Shown here: piece by piece, positions 15,971 to 25,398 of the stretch | How the letters are laid out: every line of letters starts with the position of its first letter | Position numbering within the stretch: the first letter of the stretch is position 1 | NCBI GenBank assembly: GCA_015061605.1 | Contig: SUWH01000006.1 | Location: 1 to 64,000 of the forward strand | Direction of reading: 5' to 3' | Length of the DNA: 64,000 nucleotides | Source of the DNA: Lentisphaerota bacterium | GTDB taxonomy: Bacteria > Verrucomicrobiota > Lentisphaeria > Victivallales > Victivallaceae | Notes under the pieces: model-generated | Told to the model about the DNA's origin: nothing | Database searches by the model: none | Seen by the model: the letters and a program-made list of their open reading frames with translations, nothing else | Position numbers and translations under genes: made by a program

Positions 15971-16846
15971 ATGGACGATATTGAAGTTATATTTACCGGG
16001 GATGATCCCGGCGCACAGCAAATGGCTCTGAATGTGCTGGCACGCTGTTTTTCCGTCTGGGCGGAACGCAGACGGATCTTCAAACGTTTTCCTTTCCGCG
16101 AACTCTCCTTTATTGCAAAAGATGGTGATAAATGCTGCGGACATCTGGGACTTATTCCAATGGAAACTTACGGTAATGATGGTACTCTTATCCGTCTGGC
16201 AGGAGTGGCTTCAGTCGCCGTCCTTCCGGAATACCGCAGTTGCGGTATCGCCGGAAAACTCTGTCAGGCAGCAACATGCTGGGCGGAGGAAAACGGTTTC
16301 GATGCTCTTCCGCTCTACACCTCATTGATACGGGTCTACGAAAAAAACGGTTGGCAGATATTCCCGGTCGAAATGTCTGCTTTGAAAGCTCCTGATGCGA
16401 CCTCTGATACCGGAAATTTCTGGAGAACTTCTGACTCTTTGAGCGAAAAGGAGAAATCCTTTATCATCCATTGTTATATGAATATGCCGCCGCTCCCCGG
16501 GCGTATCATCCGGCTCACCGATGATTACGCCGCCAACTCCTGGCACCGCCTTTTCAATAAAGATGACTGCCTGATCCATCTTGCGGAATCAGGATATATC
16601 CTCGCATTGGATGGAGTCATTGCCGAAGTCTGCGGCAAAATCACCGCTGTTCCCCCGGGAATTTCCAAAGCGTTCCTCTCCATCCATGATCCTTATTACA
16701 ACGTGCTGCAAAATGCCGGATGGCTTCCCGATCTTCCGCCGCAGCAACTTCCCGAATGCTGGGACGGCGAAGTGGTCATGATGAAAATCCTCTCTCCGGG
16801 AAAAATCCCCTCCGGCATCTTTTTTCCGCTTGCCCACAAATTTTGA
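15971..16846 (+). CDS. GNAT-family N-acetyltransferase
   Basis: A 291-residue protein. The first 130 residues have the GNAT fold: strand KCCGHLGLIPMETY, then VASVAVLPEYRSCGIAGKLC, whose RSCGIAG corresponds to the acetyl-CoA pyrophosphate loop (R/Q-x-x-G-x-G/A), and YEKNGWQIFP at the end of the domain. The C-terminal 150 residues are not assigned to a known domain. The substrate cannot be predicted. The gene stands alone, with its own promoter, and is followed by a dispersed repeat. Confidence 0.75.
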   Translation: MDDIEVIFTGDDPGAQQMALNVLARCFSVWAERRRIFKRFPFRELSFIAKDGDKCCGHLGLIPMETYGNDGTLIRLAGVASVAVLPEYRSCGIAGKLCQAATCWAEENGFDALPLYTSLIRVYEKNGWQIFPVEMSALKAPDATSDTGNFWRTSDSLSEKEKSFIIHCYMNMPPLPGRIIRLTDDYAANSWHRLFNKDDCLIHLAESGYILALDGVIAEVCGKITAVPPGISKAFLSIHDPYYNVLQNAGWLPDLPPQQLPECWDGEVVMMKILSPGKIPSGIFFPLAHKF

Positions 16847-16855
16847 TTTCATCTC

Positions 16856-16880
16856 TTTTCAAAAAAACGGAGTATTTTGG
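16856..16880 (+). repeat. CAAAAAAA-CGG dispersed repeat, copy
   Basis: TTTTCAAAAAAACGG then AGTATTTTGG, ten bases after the GNAT stop. It continues into GTTTCCGCCGGTTGCCA, as in the copies inside the prepilin leaders (CGGTTGC or GGTTGCG after TTTTG). Confidence 0.55.
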
Positions 16881-16901
16881 TTTCCGCCGGTTGCCAGGGG
16901 A

Positions 16902-17519
16902 TCATTTCCACGGGTAAAAATCTTCGCTTTCCCCGTTGCTCCAAATGCGGTGGCGCATATCTCCGGCATGGACTCTTTCGCCGTCTTCAAGCAGTACGAA
17001 TGGTTTATCGCTGATTTTTCTTCCGCTGCCCATATAATTTACCCGGTGTCTGAATTTTCCGATGTCGACCTTTTCCGGGAAAACTCCTCCATTATTTTGT
17101 GCATACTTTTCGCAGTAACACCAGATTTCTTTTAAATCATACCGGCAATGCGCCCTCAACGCGATTTCCCGGGGGCGGCACAAGCAGGGAAAAAGCAATA
17201 CCAGTAAAAAGAAAATCAAAAAAATAAAAATCTGAAATTTACAAAACTTTTTTACATCTTTACAGATTTTGAATGCCCATAATCCGGAAAGTGAAGCAAT
17301 GACAATACCGCCGCCGGGAGCGTACAGCGAGTTCTGATGGTTGTTGATCGCCAGAAATTCCTCGACCGGAAAATAAAACCATGCCGGGAGAAAACTGCAT
17401 TTCATCCACCACTGATACATAACGGTCGGCAGCAGCACCATCCAGGAGAATGCCGTAATCATCCCGCATCCCAGAATAAGTGCAGCTTTCGTTTTGGGTG
17501 TCCACCATTTTTCCGGCAT
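16902..17519 (-). CDS. Membrane protein with a prepilin-like C-terminal region
   Basis: A 205-residue protein with about three hydrophobic segments in the first 115 residues (ALILGCGMITAFSWMVLLP, GGGIVIASLSGLWAF, FIFLIFFLLVLLFPCL). After the last one comes a soluble part starting CRYDLKEIWCYCEKYAQNNG. That segment resembles the region after the N-terminal helix of the prepilin-like proteins in this window (for example [20 protein letters not shown]), but FTLIE and the H-X9-DG motif are missing. It starts 21 bases after the beta-propeller gene with a GGAGAG site, so the two form an operon. Function unknown. Confidence 0.65.
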   Translation of the reverse strand: MPEKWWTPKTKAALILGCGMITAFSWMVLLPTVMYQWWMKCSFLPAWFYFPVEEFLAINNHQNSLYAPGGGIVIASLSGLWAFKICKDVKKFCKFQIFIFLIFFLLVLLFPCLCRPREIALRAHCRYDLKEIWCYCEKYAQNNGGVFPEKVDIGKFRHRVNYMGSGRKISDKPFVLLEDGERVHAGDMRHRIWSNGESEDFYPWK

Positions 17520-17540
17520 GATTTTTTCTCTCCGGCAACA

Positions 17541-19403
17541 TTACGGCAGCGGAACCGATTTCCACTGATTTTCAGAGGCGAACCAGACTTTTCCGCCGTA
17601 AACAGCTCCGGACATCTGAATGCCGCCGGAAACTTCGACTGCTTTGACGATGGAACCATTTTCCGGATCGATTTGAGCGATATGTTTTTTCCCGAGGAAG
17701 AAGAGCCTGCCGTCCGGGGATTTCAGCAATGCCCGGCAGGAACCCGCCATTGCGGCGGGACCGACTTCGGCGATGCTTTTCTGATAAACGATTTTTCGTT
17801 CCGGTACGTTAAAGAGGAATACTTCATCATTGCTGGTGTAACCAAGTACATTTTTTTCATCCAGCTGCAGCAGTTGAAATACCGCATCAAGCTTGCCGAG
17901 AGCCTTGCTTTGCCAAATTGTTCGCTTTTCTTTCATATCGTAGATAAAAAGAGAGCCTTCTGTCGCCAGCTGTCTGCCGCCGGTGCCGGGATAGACCGCC
18001 GTACCGCAGAGAAGCAGTTCATCATCAAGGATCAGCAGGGCGTGCGGAGCTTCATTTACAGCGAGTTTTGTATGGGGTACGACTTCGATCTTGCCGCTTG
18101 CAGTATCGACAAAAGCGATCCCGCCGCCGGTCGTGCCGTAAGCGGGCGTTCCTCCGGCAACGAAGTAACTGCCGTCCGGAGCAACGGTGATGGCATGGGG
18201 GCGGCAGATCTCGTTGCGGACAGCTCCGTAAAAGACCGGATTACTGTTCAAATCAGGAGTATCGATCTTCATGGCATTTTTCAATGTCCACGGCTGGTCG
18301 GGATCAAGTTTCAACAACTGTCCGCCGTGATATGCCGCGATGTAGAAATATTTACCGTGTGAAGTTATGGCGTTGCACTGGACTCCGGCAAATTCAACCG
18401 TTTTTTCTCCGCTTCTGCAATCAAGTTTGCCGAACCAGAAGGGAAACGAGCCGCCACCCGCCGCGATCCCCTGATCGTTGACGGTGATATCCATCATGGA
18501 TGTACCGCGGTTTTCATAGAAAAACTTCACCTCTTTCCGGTCACTGCCGTCGGCAGCTGTGGTGACAAAGGTTCCGTTTTTGACATCGAATTCAACCAGT
18601 TTCCTGCCGGATGGAAACTCTTTCATCATCATTCCGGCATCGCCGGTACGGGAGTCAACCAGCGGAACAACATCCGCCGGGATGGCTTTAACAACTTCTG
18701 CTTTACCATCTTTTATGATGAATGCTGTTTTTTTACCGCTGGCATAAACATTGCCGTCACTGTAACGGTATACTTTCAGCGGTTCACCGGCGGGGGCGAG
18801 ATTCTCCGGAATGATCTGTTCGCTTTTCCCGCTTTCCGGATCGTAACGCACGACCTGACCGCAAGTGAAACCGATGCCGATATATATGATGTTTCCCTCT
18901 TTGACCATCGTATAGGGGTACTGCGGGAAGTCGGTTTTGTTGATTTGTCCGTAAGATTTGAATTCCCGCGTCACCGGATCGAAACGGAACAAATGGCAAT
19001 CCGGATAGGCACTGCACCAGATGTTGCCCGCTTCATCCTCCATCATCCCCATGCCCAGTCCGGCACCGGCACCGACTTTTTCAACAAAGGTGAATTTTTT
19101 CAGCTCCGGATCAAATTCCAGAAAATAATGGCAGAAGAGCGAATAGGATTTTCCGGCACGCGAACACAGCGAAACAAACGGAGCAAAATCTGTTTCACCG
19201 GGAATGGGTATCGATTCAGCTTCTCCTGTTTCCGCATCGATCTGCAGCACCCGTTCGCAGAAGCGGTCCATCAGCCAGAGAACCATACTGTCGCGACCGT
19301 CTGCATTTTTTACACAGTGAAGCCCCCGGCAGGTCCCGCCGCGGACCGACAGACCGTAAGATTCCGGGATCACTTTACCACCGCAAACAAAACTTGAACT
19401 CAT
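17541..19403 (-). CDS. Large beta-propeller protein (SMP-30/YncE-like repeats)
   Basis: A 620-residue protein with many propeller-type segments, such as AGNIWCSAYPDCHLFRFDP, GNIIYIGIGFTCGQVVRYDP, APDGSYFVAGGTPAYG, SPDGRLFFLGKKHIAQIDP and YGGKVWFASENQW. The pattern D-x-E-N/T-G repeats at blade ends, as in lactonase-like or PQQ-type propellers. Enzymatic function cannot be assigned. The ATG at 19403 is preferred because GGAG lies nine bases upstream. A start at 19442 would add a plausible signal peptide (KKFILLLEIVIM) but has a poorly spaced ribosome site, so export is unresolved. It is co-oriented with the downstream membrane protein. Confidence 0.65.
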   Translation of the reverse strand: MSSSFVCGGKVIPESYGLSVRGGTCRGLHCVKNADGRDSMVLWLMDRFCERVLQIDAETGEAESIPIPGETDFAPFVSLCSRAGKSYSLFCHYFLEFDPELKKFTFVEKVGAGAGLGMGMMEDEAGNIWCSAYPDCHLFRFDPVTREFKSYGQINKTDFPQYPYTMVKEGNIIYIGIGFTCGQVVRYDPESGKSEQIIPENLAPAGEPLKVYRYSDGNVYASGKKTAFIIKDGKAEVVKAIPADVVPLVDSRTGDAGMMMKEFPSGRKLVEFDVKNGTFVTTAADGSDRKEVKFFYENRGTSMMDITVNDQGIAAGGGSFPFWFGKLDCRSGEKTVEFAGVQCNAITSHGKYFYIAAYHGGQLLKLDPDQPWTLKNAMKIDTPDLNSNPVFYGAVRNEICRPHAITVAPDGSYFVAGGTPAYGTTGGGIAFVDTASGKIEVVPHTKLAVNEAPHALLILDDELLLCGTAVYPGTGGRQLATEGSLFIYDMKEKRTIWQSKALGKLDAVFQLLQLDEKNVLGYTSNDEVFLFNVPERKIVYQKSIAEVGPAAMAGSCRALLKSPDGRLFFLGKKHIAQIDPENGSIVKAVEVSGGIQMSGAVYGGKVWFASENQWKSVPLP

Positions 19404-19725
19404 AATGACTATCTCCAGAAGTAAAATAAATTTTTTTACCATTCCCGTTCCGAATTTTGTGAAAAGCTGATAACTTTGATTGAGATAACTCTCATTACAA
19501 CAGTATAATATACAATGCAAGCAATGATTTGTCAAAGCTGATATGATAAACGCTGTTTCAATCGGCTTGTCGGGGCGGAGCTTTACGCGAAGACCGGTGG
19601 ATGCAGTACGGGGCATCCTCCTTCGTCTTTATGGCTATGGGAGACCGGAGGCCCGTTCTTCTCCGCCGTCCGTTGCTTTCTATGAGACAGCTGTGTGATT
19701 TTTTGAAAAAAATATTTCAGAGGAC

Positions 19726-19756
19726 TTGACTTTTTTATATAACGGAGCAATATTAT
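19726..19756 (+). promoter_or_regulatory. Probable acpP promoter
   Basis: TTGACT at 19726-19731, then AATATTAT at 19749-19756, giving a 17-base spacer to AATATT or 19 to TATTAT. The flanks are strongly AT-rich, as expected for a highly expressed acpP. Confidence 0.45.
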
Positions 19757-19761
19757 AACAT

Positions 19762-19780
19762 GAGCAGATATTACCTGCTC
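19762..19780 (+). other. Leader hairpin of acpP
   Basis: GAGCAG-atattac-CTGCTC forms a six-pair stem in the untranslated leader, about 50 bases before the acpP ribosome site. Confidence 0.45.
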
Positions 19781-19832
19781 GGAAATTTTGATGTTTGCTG
19801 TGGACAGCTAACCAATATGAAAGGGAATAAAA

Positions 19833-20072
19833 ATGTCCAAAATTGCTGATGAAGTGAAAAAAATCGTTGTCGAACAGTTGGGTGTTTCCGAAGATCAGGT
19901 CACCCCGGAAGCCAAATTTATCGAAGACCTCGGCGCTGATTCTCTCGATCAGGTCGAACTGGTCATGGCTTTTGAAGAACACTTCGATGCCGAAATTCCG
20001 GACGAAGCTGCTGAAAAACTGACCACCGTCGGCGATGCTATCAAGTACATCGAAGAAAACAGCCAGGAATAA
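19833..20072 (+). CDS. acpP: Acyl carrier protein
   Basis: A 79-residue acidic helical protein. The phosphopantetheine attachment site is Ser37 in [19 protein letters not shown], and the rest matches the family end to end. It carries growing acyl chains in fatty-acid synthesis. The ribosome site AAAGGGA precedes the ATG. It is followed by its own terminator and then fabF, a common pairing. AcpS that modifies it is at 7101-7472. Confidence 0.97.
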   Translation: MSKIADEVKKIVVEQLGVSEDQVTPEAKFIEDLGADSLDQVELVMAFEEHFDAEIPDEAAEKLTTVGDAIKYIEENSQE

Positions 20073-20158
20073 TTTTCCTGTATTACAGTTTTCAGAGGTG
20101 CGGTTTTGCACAGATGTTGTGTTTTTTGCCGGCAAAGTGGATACCGCACACGGACTTC

Positions 20159-20198
20159 AGGTCACCGATCGACGTTGGTTGGTGACCTTGTCTTTTTT
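20159..20198 (+). terminator. Terminator between acpP and fabF
   Basis: AGGTCACC (20159-20166) pairs perfectly with GGTGACCT (20181-20188) around a 14-base loop, followed by TTGTCTTTTTT. It would end or attenuate acpP transcripts, allowing more ACP than FabF. Confidence 0.7.
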
Positions 20199-20236
20199 AC
20201 AACCATTGTATTTTACCAAGAAACAAGATCATCAAT

Positions 20237-21493
20237 ATGAACGAACGCAGAGTTGTAGTTACCGGTTGCGGCGTCCTTTCCTGCGTCGGCAACAATGTCA
20301 ATGAATTCTGGGATTCTCTGGTCAACGGCCGTTGCGGTCTCGGTCAGATCACCCGCTTCGATACCTCCGCCTACCGTACCCATATCGCCGGAGAGATCAA
20401 AGATTTCGATGTTACCCGTTATATGTCAGCAAAAGAGGCCCACCGCATGGACCTCTATACTCAATACGCCATGGCGGCCGCAGATGAAGCATTGCGCAAT
20501 GCCGGTCTTTATATTGAGCCCGGCGAAAAGCGCCCTGACGGAGACCGTTTCGGCGCCATCGTCCCCAGCGGTATCGGCGGTCTCGGCACCCTCGAACGCG
20601 AACATGAAACATTGCTCAACCGCGGTCCGCGCCGGGTTTCCCCCTTTCTCATCCCGATGATGATCGGTGACATCGCTTCCGGCAATCTGGCGATCCGCTA
20701 CGATCTGCGCGGCCCCAATATGGGGCTTGCCACCGCCTGTGCCACCGCCTGTCACTCCATCGGTGAAGCCTACTGGATGATCAAACGCGATGATGCCGAT
20801 GTCATGGTCGCCGGTGGTGCGGAAGCTTGTGTCGTTCCCACCAGTCTGGCCGGATTCTGCGCGCTTCAGGCACTTTCCACCCGCAATGACGATCCGCAGC
20901 ACGCCAGCCGTCCCTTTGACAAAGACCGCGACGGATTCGTTATGTCTGAAGCTTCCGGGGTTCTGGTCATCGAAGAACTCGGCCACGCTGTCCGCCGCGG
21001 AGCCAATATCCTCGCCGAAATCGTCGGTTACGGTGCCACCGCAGATGCCTACCACATCACCAGTCCCGCTCCGGACGGCAACGGCTGCGCCCGCGCCATG
21101 CAGATGGCTATGCGCCACGCCAATGTCTCCCCGGACGAAATCGATTACATCAATGCCCACGGTACCAGCACCTCGCTCAATGACAAGTTTGAAACTCTCG
21201 CCATAAAGAGTGCATTCGGTGAAGCCGCCCGCAAGGTCGCCATCAGCAGTACCAAAGGTACCACCGGTCACTCGCTCAGCGCCGCCGGCGGTCTGGAATG
21301 TATCGCCTGTGTCAAGAGTATCACCGACGGCATCATCCCGCCGACCATCAACTACGAAACCCCCGATCCGGAGTGTGATCTTGATTACACCCCCAATACT
21401 GCTGTCAAACGCACCGTCAACTATGCGATGAACAGCAACCTCGGTTTCGGCGGTCACAACGGTGTTATGTTGTTTAAGAAGTTTGAAAACTGA
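20237..21493 (+). CDS. fabF: Beta-ketoacyl-ACP synthase II (FabF)
   Basis: A 418-residue thiolase-fold condensing enzyme that elongates acyl-ACP with malonyl-ACP. The catalytic triad is visible: Cys168 in GLATACATACHS, His308 in NAHGTSTSLND and His345 in GTTGHSLSAAGG. The N-terminus VVVTGCGVLSCVGNNV and C-terminus NSNLGFGGHNGVMLF are typical FabF, and Cys-His-His distinguishes it from FabH. Length is standard. Confidence 0.96.
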   Translation: MNERRVVVTGCGVLSCVGNNVNEFWDSLVNGRCGLGQITRFDTSAYRTHIAGEIKDFDVTRYMSAKEAHRMDLYTQYAMAAADEALRNAGLYIEPGEKRPDGDRFGAIVPSGIGGLGTLEREHETLLNRGPRRVSPFLIPMMIGDIASGNLAIRYDLRGPNMGLATACATACHSIGEAYWMIKRDDADVMVAGGAEACVVPTSLAGFCALQALSTRNDDPQHASRPFDKDRDGFVMSEASGVLVIEELGHAVRRGANILAEIVGYGATADAYHITSPAPDGNGCARAMQMAMRHANVSPDEIDYINAHGTSTSLNDKFETLAIKSAFGEAARKVAISSTKGTTGHSLSAAGGLECIACVKSITDGIIPPTINYETPDPECDLDYTPNTAVKRTVNYAMNSNLGFGGHNGVMLFKKFEN

Positions 21494-21519
21494 ATGTTGT
21501 TATTTGAGGAACAGTTGTT

Positions 21520-22116
21520 ATGAAAAATGTTTGGTTTGTTACGGTTACTGCTGTTGCGGCTTTGATCTGCGGCTGTCAGCATACCCAGGTCGATCAGGTG
21601 CAGCCCAGCGAAGGTATGCAGGATTGGTACAAAGACATCAAAGCTAACTATCCCGGTTTCCGTCCGCCCGCTCTGGTTTCTCCGGGGGTTTCCGGTCAGA
21701 CTGCTCCGGTGGTAAAACAGCAGACTCCGGCGGTAAACGCTCCGGATGCCGGCAGCAGTATCGATGCAGTTCCGGTCGATCCGGAATCAGTTGCCAAAGC
21801 AGAAGAACCAAAAGCCGAAGTAAAGGCGGAAAAGAGTGCCGCAGAAGAACCCAAAACCGAAGTCAAAGCGGACAAAACCGATGCTGAAGTGAAAGATGCC
21901 AAAGCGGGAGTAAAAGAGGACAATAAGATCGAACCGCCTGATCCCACCGGCAGCGAGATCTATGTGGTGCAGTCCGGCGATACTCTCGGTGCGATCTCCA
22001 AAAAATTCTATGGCAGTGTGCGTTTTGTCAATCTGATCCAGAAAGCCAATTCTGACATCGTTGCCAACGCCAATGTACTCAAACCGGGCATGAAACTGAT
22101 CATCCCGAAACTTTAA
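21520..22116 (+). CDS. LysM-domain lipoprotein
   Basis: A 198-residue envelope protein. The N-terminus is a lipoprotein signal (VWFVTVTAVAALICGC, lipid-modified Cys about residue 19). Residues 60-140 form a low-complexity Pro/Ala/Lys/Glu linker with repeats of the AEEPKAEVKAEK type. The last 50 residues are one LysM domain (YVVQSGDTLGAISKKFYGS ... LKPGMKLIIPKL), which should bind peptidoglycan. The lipid anchor plus long charged linker suggests a tether between outer membrane and cell wall. Confidence 0.85.
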   Translation: MKNVWFVTVTAVAALICGCQHTQVDQVQPSEGMQDWYKDIKANYPGFRPPALVSPGVSGQTAPVVKQQTPAVNAPDAGSSIDAVPVDPESVAKAEEPKAEVKAEKSAAEEPKTEVKADKTDAEVKDAKAGVKEDNKIEPPDPTGSEIYVVQSGDTLGAISKKFYGSVRFVNLIQKANSDIVANANVLKPGMKLIIPKL

Positions 22117-22130
22117 GTACTCAAGTTTAC

Positions 22131-22162
22131 GTCAAAATCCCGGGACATTCCGGGATTTTGAC
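22131..22162. other. Strong hairpin between the LysM gene and phoH
   Basis: GTCAAAATCCCGG (22131-22143) is perfectly complementary to CCGGGATTTTGAC (22150-22162) with a six-base loop. There is no T-run after it, so it may protect mRNA ends or end transcription on either strand with AAAA/TTTT inside the stem. Confidence 0.6.
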
Positions 22163-22177
22163 GACCGATATTCATTT

Positions 22178-23149
22178 ATGGAACAACGCTTTTATTTTGA
22201 ACCCGGATTATCATTCCGCACTTTCGGAGTGAAAGATGAAGTACGTTTAATTAAACAGCTTGCCAATGAATATCAGCTCAATATCACCGCCCGGGATAAC
22301 TGGGTGGAACTTGCCGGAGATGATGCTTCAGTAAAAGCGGCGCTTCATTTTTTTGAAGAGTTGCAGAAACTTTTCAAATTCCGGCAGAAAGAGCTTGATC
22401 GCGCCGATTTTGAACTGGTTCTGCGCCAGTGCCGTGCAACCGGTATCCCGGCTCTGGAAAATCTGTGGAAAGAACGCATCGAACTTGCCTCCGGCAGACG
22501 CCCGGTCATGCCGCGTTCATCGCGCCAGCTGGAATATCTGAAAGCCATGCGGCAGTATGAGGTGGTTTTCGGTATCGGACCGGCAGGGACCGGTAAAACT
22601 TATCTCGCCATGGCGATGGCGGTTTCCATGTTCCTTAAAGGCGAAGTCAGCCGCATAATCCTCACCCGTCCTGCGCGCGAATCCGGAGAGAAACTGGGCT
22701 TTCTTCCGGGAACTCTGGAGGATAAAGTTTCCCCTTATCTGCGCCCGCTTTATGACGCACTCTATGAAATGATGAGTGTGGAAGAGGCACAGGCCCTGAT
22801 CTCCCGCAATATCATTGAGGTGGCTCCCCTTGCATTTATGCGGGGACGGACGTTGAGTAACGCTTTTATCATTCTGGACGAAGCGCAGAATACCACCGTT
22901 GAACAGATGCTGATGTTTCTCACCCGTATGGGGTTCGGGTCACGCTGTGTCATTACCGGAGACCCGACCCAGTCTGATCTTAATAAGAATGAACCTTCAG
23001 GCTTGAACCGTGCATTGAAGTCTCTCCGGAAACTGCCGGAACTGGGATTTGTCTTTTTTGACACAAGTGATGTGGTACGTCACGCATTGCTGGAAAAAAT
23101 CATCAATGCCTATAATACAACTTCTGAATCAATGGAGATACGATCATGA
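22178..23149 (+). CDS. phoH: PhoH-family ATPase
   Basis: A 323-residue protein. An N-terminal segment of about 110 residues resembles the nucleic-acid-binding part of PhoH-like proteins (LANEYQLNITARDNWVEL). The P-loop ATPase domain follows: Walker A GPAGTGKT at 134-141 and Walker B IILDEAQNTT near residue 230. PhoH is an ATPase implicated in RNA metabolism and usually found beside ybeY and the 7TM-HD gene, exactly as here. The start codon of the next gene overlaps its stop (ATGA). Confidence 0.92.
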   Translation: MEQRFYFEPGLSFRTFGVKDEVRLIKQLANEYQLNITARDNWVELAGDDASVKAALHFFEELQKLFKFRQKELDRADFELVLRQCRATGIPALENLWKERIELASGRRPVMPRSSRQLEYLKAMRQYEVVFGIGPAGTGKTYLAMAMAVSMFLKGEVSRIILTRPARESGEKLGFLPGTLEDKVSPYLRPLYDALYEMMSVEEAQALISRNIIEVAPLAFMRGRTLSNAFIILDEAQNTTVEQMLMFLTRMGFGSRCVITGDPTQSDLNKNEPSGLNRALKSLRKLPELGFVFFDTSDVVRHALLEKIINAYNTTSESMEIRS

Positions 23150-25398
23150 ACAAGGAACATCATGGCGGCATCCGTCTACGTTCCGGTAAGATACTGGATA
23201 ATTCCCCTGTGCCGACAGTCTTGGTATTGGTGCTGGTGTGGCTTGCGGCAGCTGTTTTATTGACCTTATCTGTATTGTCGCAACGGGATTTTACAATTTT
23301 TAAAAAGGGTGATGCCGCGCCGTTTTCGACCTGGGCATTGACCGATTTTTCATACGTTGATAAAGCACTGACCAAAACGGAGAAAGATAAAGCCCGGGCA
23401 AATGCACCGGAATATCTGTTGATAAGTGATCAACGCTCCAAGGAATTGAATGATGATCTGGAAACGTTTCTTGCCGCCGCCAGAAACCGCGCCGAAATGG
23501 AACTGCAAAAGCAGAAATATATTCCCAGTTCCAGCAAACCGGCACAAATGGCAGGAAAATTTGTCTGTTTCAAAGAATTGAAATCTCTGCTTGCCAACCG
23601 CCGTGCGCTTGAAACTTTGCGCCGGGATTTTCACAGTGTGGTAAGTCACGGTATCGCACTTGACTCTCAACTGGAAAAAAAGAATATCCGGATCATCACC
23701 TCCGGAGAAAGATTGCTCGATAACTTTATCCCCCCGACCCCGGAAAAGGCCGCCGGCATGGTCATACGCAAAATAAAAGGTTCTCCGGAGTTCAAAAGTG
23801 AACTCAATGATGTCATTGTCCTTCTGCTTGCTCCGGGTAATCTGGTATTCGATAAAGAGCGCACCGCCATGGCGCAGGATTCCGCAGCGGCAGAGGTAAA
23901 AGAGATCAGAAAGGAGTGCCGCGCAGGTGAGCTTATGGTCGCGCAGGGCGCGATTCTTACCGAAGAGATGATCGATAAAATCAAAGCCGAAAAAGATACG
24001 CTGCCGCAAAACTTCGGGATGTCCATATTTTATTACCGGCTGGCGGTCAGTTTTCTGTTGCTTCTGGTGGCATTTTTCTTCCTGTATATAACCTATCCGG
24101 AATTTTTCAGATCCCCCCGGTCTGTTACTCTGGCAGGTGTGACCGTGATTTTGTCAATGCTGCTGAATTACGGTGTGATATATCTCTTTTTCAATCTTAT
24201 AAAACATGAATATATCACTGATTACCAATTACTGTTCGCGATGGTTCCCATACCGTTGTGTGCCGCATTGTGCACTGCATTTCTCGGCAACCGGACGGCG
24301 ATATTCAGTCTGTTTCTGGTATCGGGAGTCACTGCGATGATGGCGTTCCCCGACCGTTCTTTTGAACAGGCACTGCGCTGGTTTTTCATCGGTGTTCTGG
24401 TGGCATTATCGGTCAGAAATATCCGCAATTACCGGAGTTTTTTCTTCCGGGTATTTATTTTCGGTGCGTTGAGTATTGCCTTGATAAACAGTGATTTGAT
24501 TTTCAGTGCCGGAAAAAAAATTGCGGTGGAAGCGGTTGCAGTAACCTTGCTGAACAGCTTCGGGTGTGCAGTGGCTTCATTGCTTTTAGTTTTCGCTTTT
24601 GAACTTATTTTCAATGCCGACACCAATATGTCGCTCATGGTGTTGTGCGACCACAGTCACCCGCTGCTGGACGAGTTGAAGCGGCGCGCTCCGGGAACCA
24701 TGTTCCATTCCATGAACGTTGCAACTCTTTCTGAAGATGCCGCCCGCGCCATCGGCGCAAATCCGCTCAAGGCCAAAGCCGGCGCGTTGTTCCACGACAT
24801 CGGCAAATTGAGCAATCCGGGATATTTTGTGGAAAACAACGTCGACAGTCCCGCCGAACACGATAAACTCCCGCCCAAACAGAGCTGCAATATCATCCGG
24901 GAACATGTTTCTGAAGGATTGAATCTCGGCAGAAAATACCGCCTCAGCAAATTTATAAAGGATGCTGTTTCAACCCATCACGGCGATGATCTGGTTTCAT
25001 TTTTCTACCGTAAAGCGTTGGAAGCGCACGACAGTACCCCCGGTTCCCCACCGGTGTTTGAAGCGGATTTCCGTTACACCGGTAATGCCCCTGACAGCCG
25101 GGAACTTACCATTATTTCCCTCGCCGATGCCTGTGAGGCTGCCTGCCGGAGCTTGAAAGATACCAGCGAAAGCAGTATCCGCGCAATGGTGGAAAACATC
25201 TTTGTCCACCGTTTTAAAAACAATCAACTGCGGGAATCCAAGTTGAGTTTGAAAGAACTCAATATCATAAGGGAATCATTTATCAAAGATCTGGTCAACT
25301 TCAACCACGGCCGGATCGCTTACAACAAGGAAAAAAATAATGATCCAACTCAACAGCCGGTGGTACTGCCGGAGCAAAAAAGTTCCGTGCAAAACTGA
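23146..25398 (+). CDS. 7TM-HD cyclic-di-AMP phosphodiesterase, PgpH/YqfF type
   Basis: A 750-residue membrane enzyme with the classical order: one N-terminal membrane helix, an extracytoplasmic 7TMR-HDED domain (about 50-290), seven membrane helices (about 300-480), and a cytosolic HD phosphohydrolase domain. HD residues are seen in GTMFHSMNVATLSEDAAR, LFHDIGKL (about residue 548), DKLPPKQSCNIIREHV and AVSTHHGDDLV. In PgpH this domain degrades c-di-AMP, linked to potassium and osmotic control. The trk genes 18 kb away could be among its targets. Gene order phoH, 7TM-HD, ybeY is widely conserved. Confidence 0.92.
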   Translation: MNKEHHGGIRLRSGKILDNSPVPTVLVLVLVWLAAAVLLTLSVLSQRDFTIFKKGDAAPFSTWALTDFSYVDKALTKTEKDKARANAPEYLLISDQRSKELNDDLETFLAAARNRAEMELQKQKYIPSSSKPAQMAGKFVCFKELKSLLANRRALETLRRDFHSVVSHGIALDSQLEKKNIRIITSGERLLDNFIPPTPEKAAGMVIRKIKGSPEFKSELNDVIVLLLAPGNLVFDKERTAMAQDSAAAEVKEIRKECRAGELMVAQGAILTEEMIDKIKAEKDTLPQNFGMSIFYYRLAVSFLLLLVAFFFLYITYPEFFRSPRSVTLAGVTVILSMLLNYGVIYLFFNLIKHEYITDYQLLFAMVPIPLCAALCTAFLGNRTAIFSLFLVSGVTAMMAFPDRSFEQALRWFFIGVLVALSVRNIRNYRSFFFRVFIFGALSIALINSDLIFSAGKKIAVEAVAVTLLNSFGCAVASLLLVFAFELIFNADTNMSLMVLCDHSHPLLDELKRRAPGTMFHSMNVATLSEDAARAIGANPLKAKAGALFHDIGKLSNPGYFVENNVDSPAEHDKLPPKQSCNIIREHVSEGLNLGRKYRLSKFIKDAVSTHHGDDLVSFFYRKALEAHDSTPGSPPVFEADFRYTGNAPDSRELTIISLADACEAACRSLKDTSESSIRAMVENIFVHRFKNNQLRESKLSLKELNIIRESFIKDLVNFNHGRIAYNKEKNNDPTQQPVVLPEQKSSVQN

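Larger units (their letters stand above)
19404..19832. other. Divergent intergenic region between the propeller gene and acpP
   Basis: No gene seen. The left half may carry the minus-strand promoter. The middle (19617-19690) is GC-rich and loosely resembles 34040-34085 (both end CCGTC ... TATGAGACA). The right half holds the acpP promoter and a leader hairpin. Confidence 0.5.

Noticed and set aside
20426-21457. 343-codon open frame opposite fabF
   Set aside because: fabF has a full catalytic triad in the sense frame. The antisense product is Gly/Asp/Val-rich noise.
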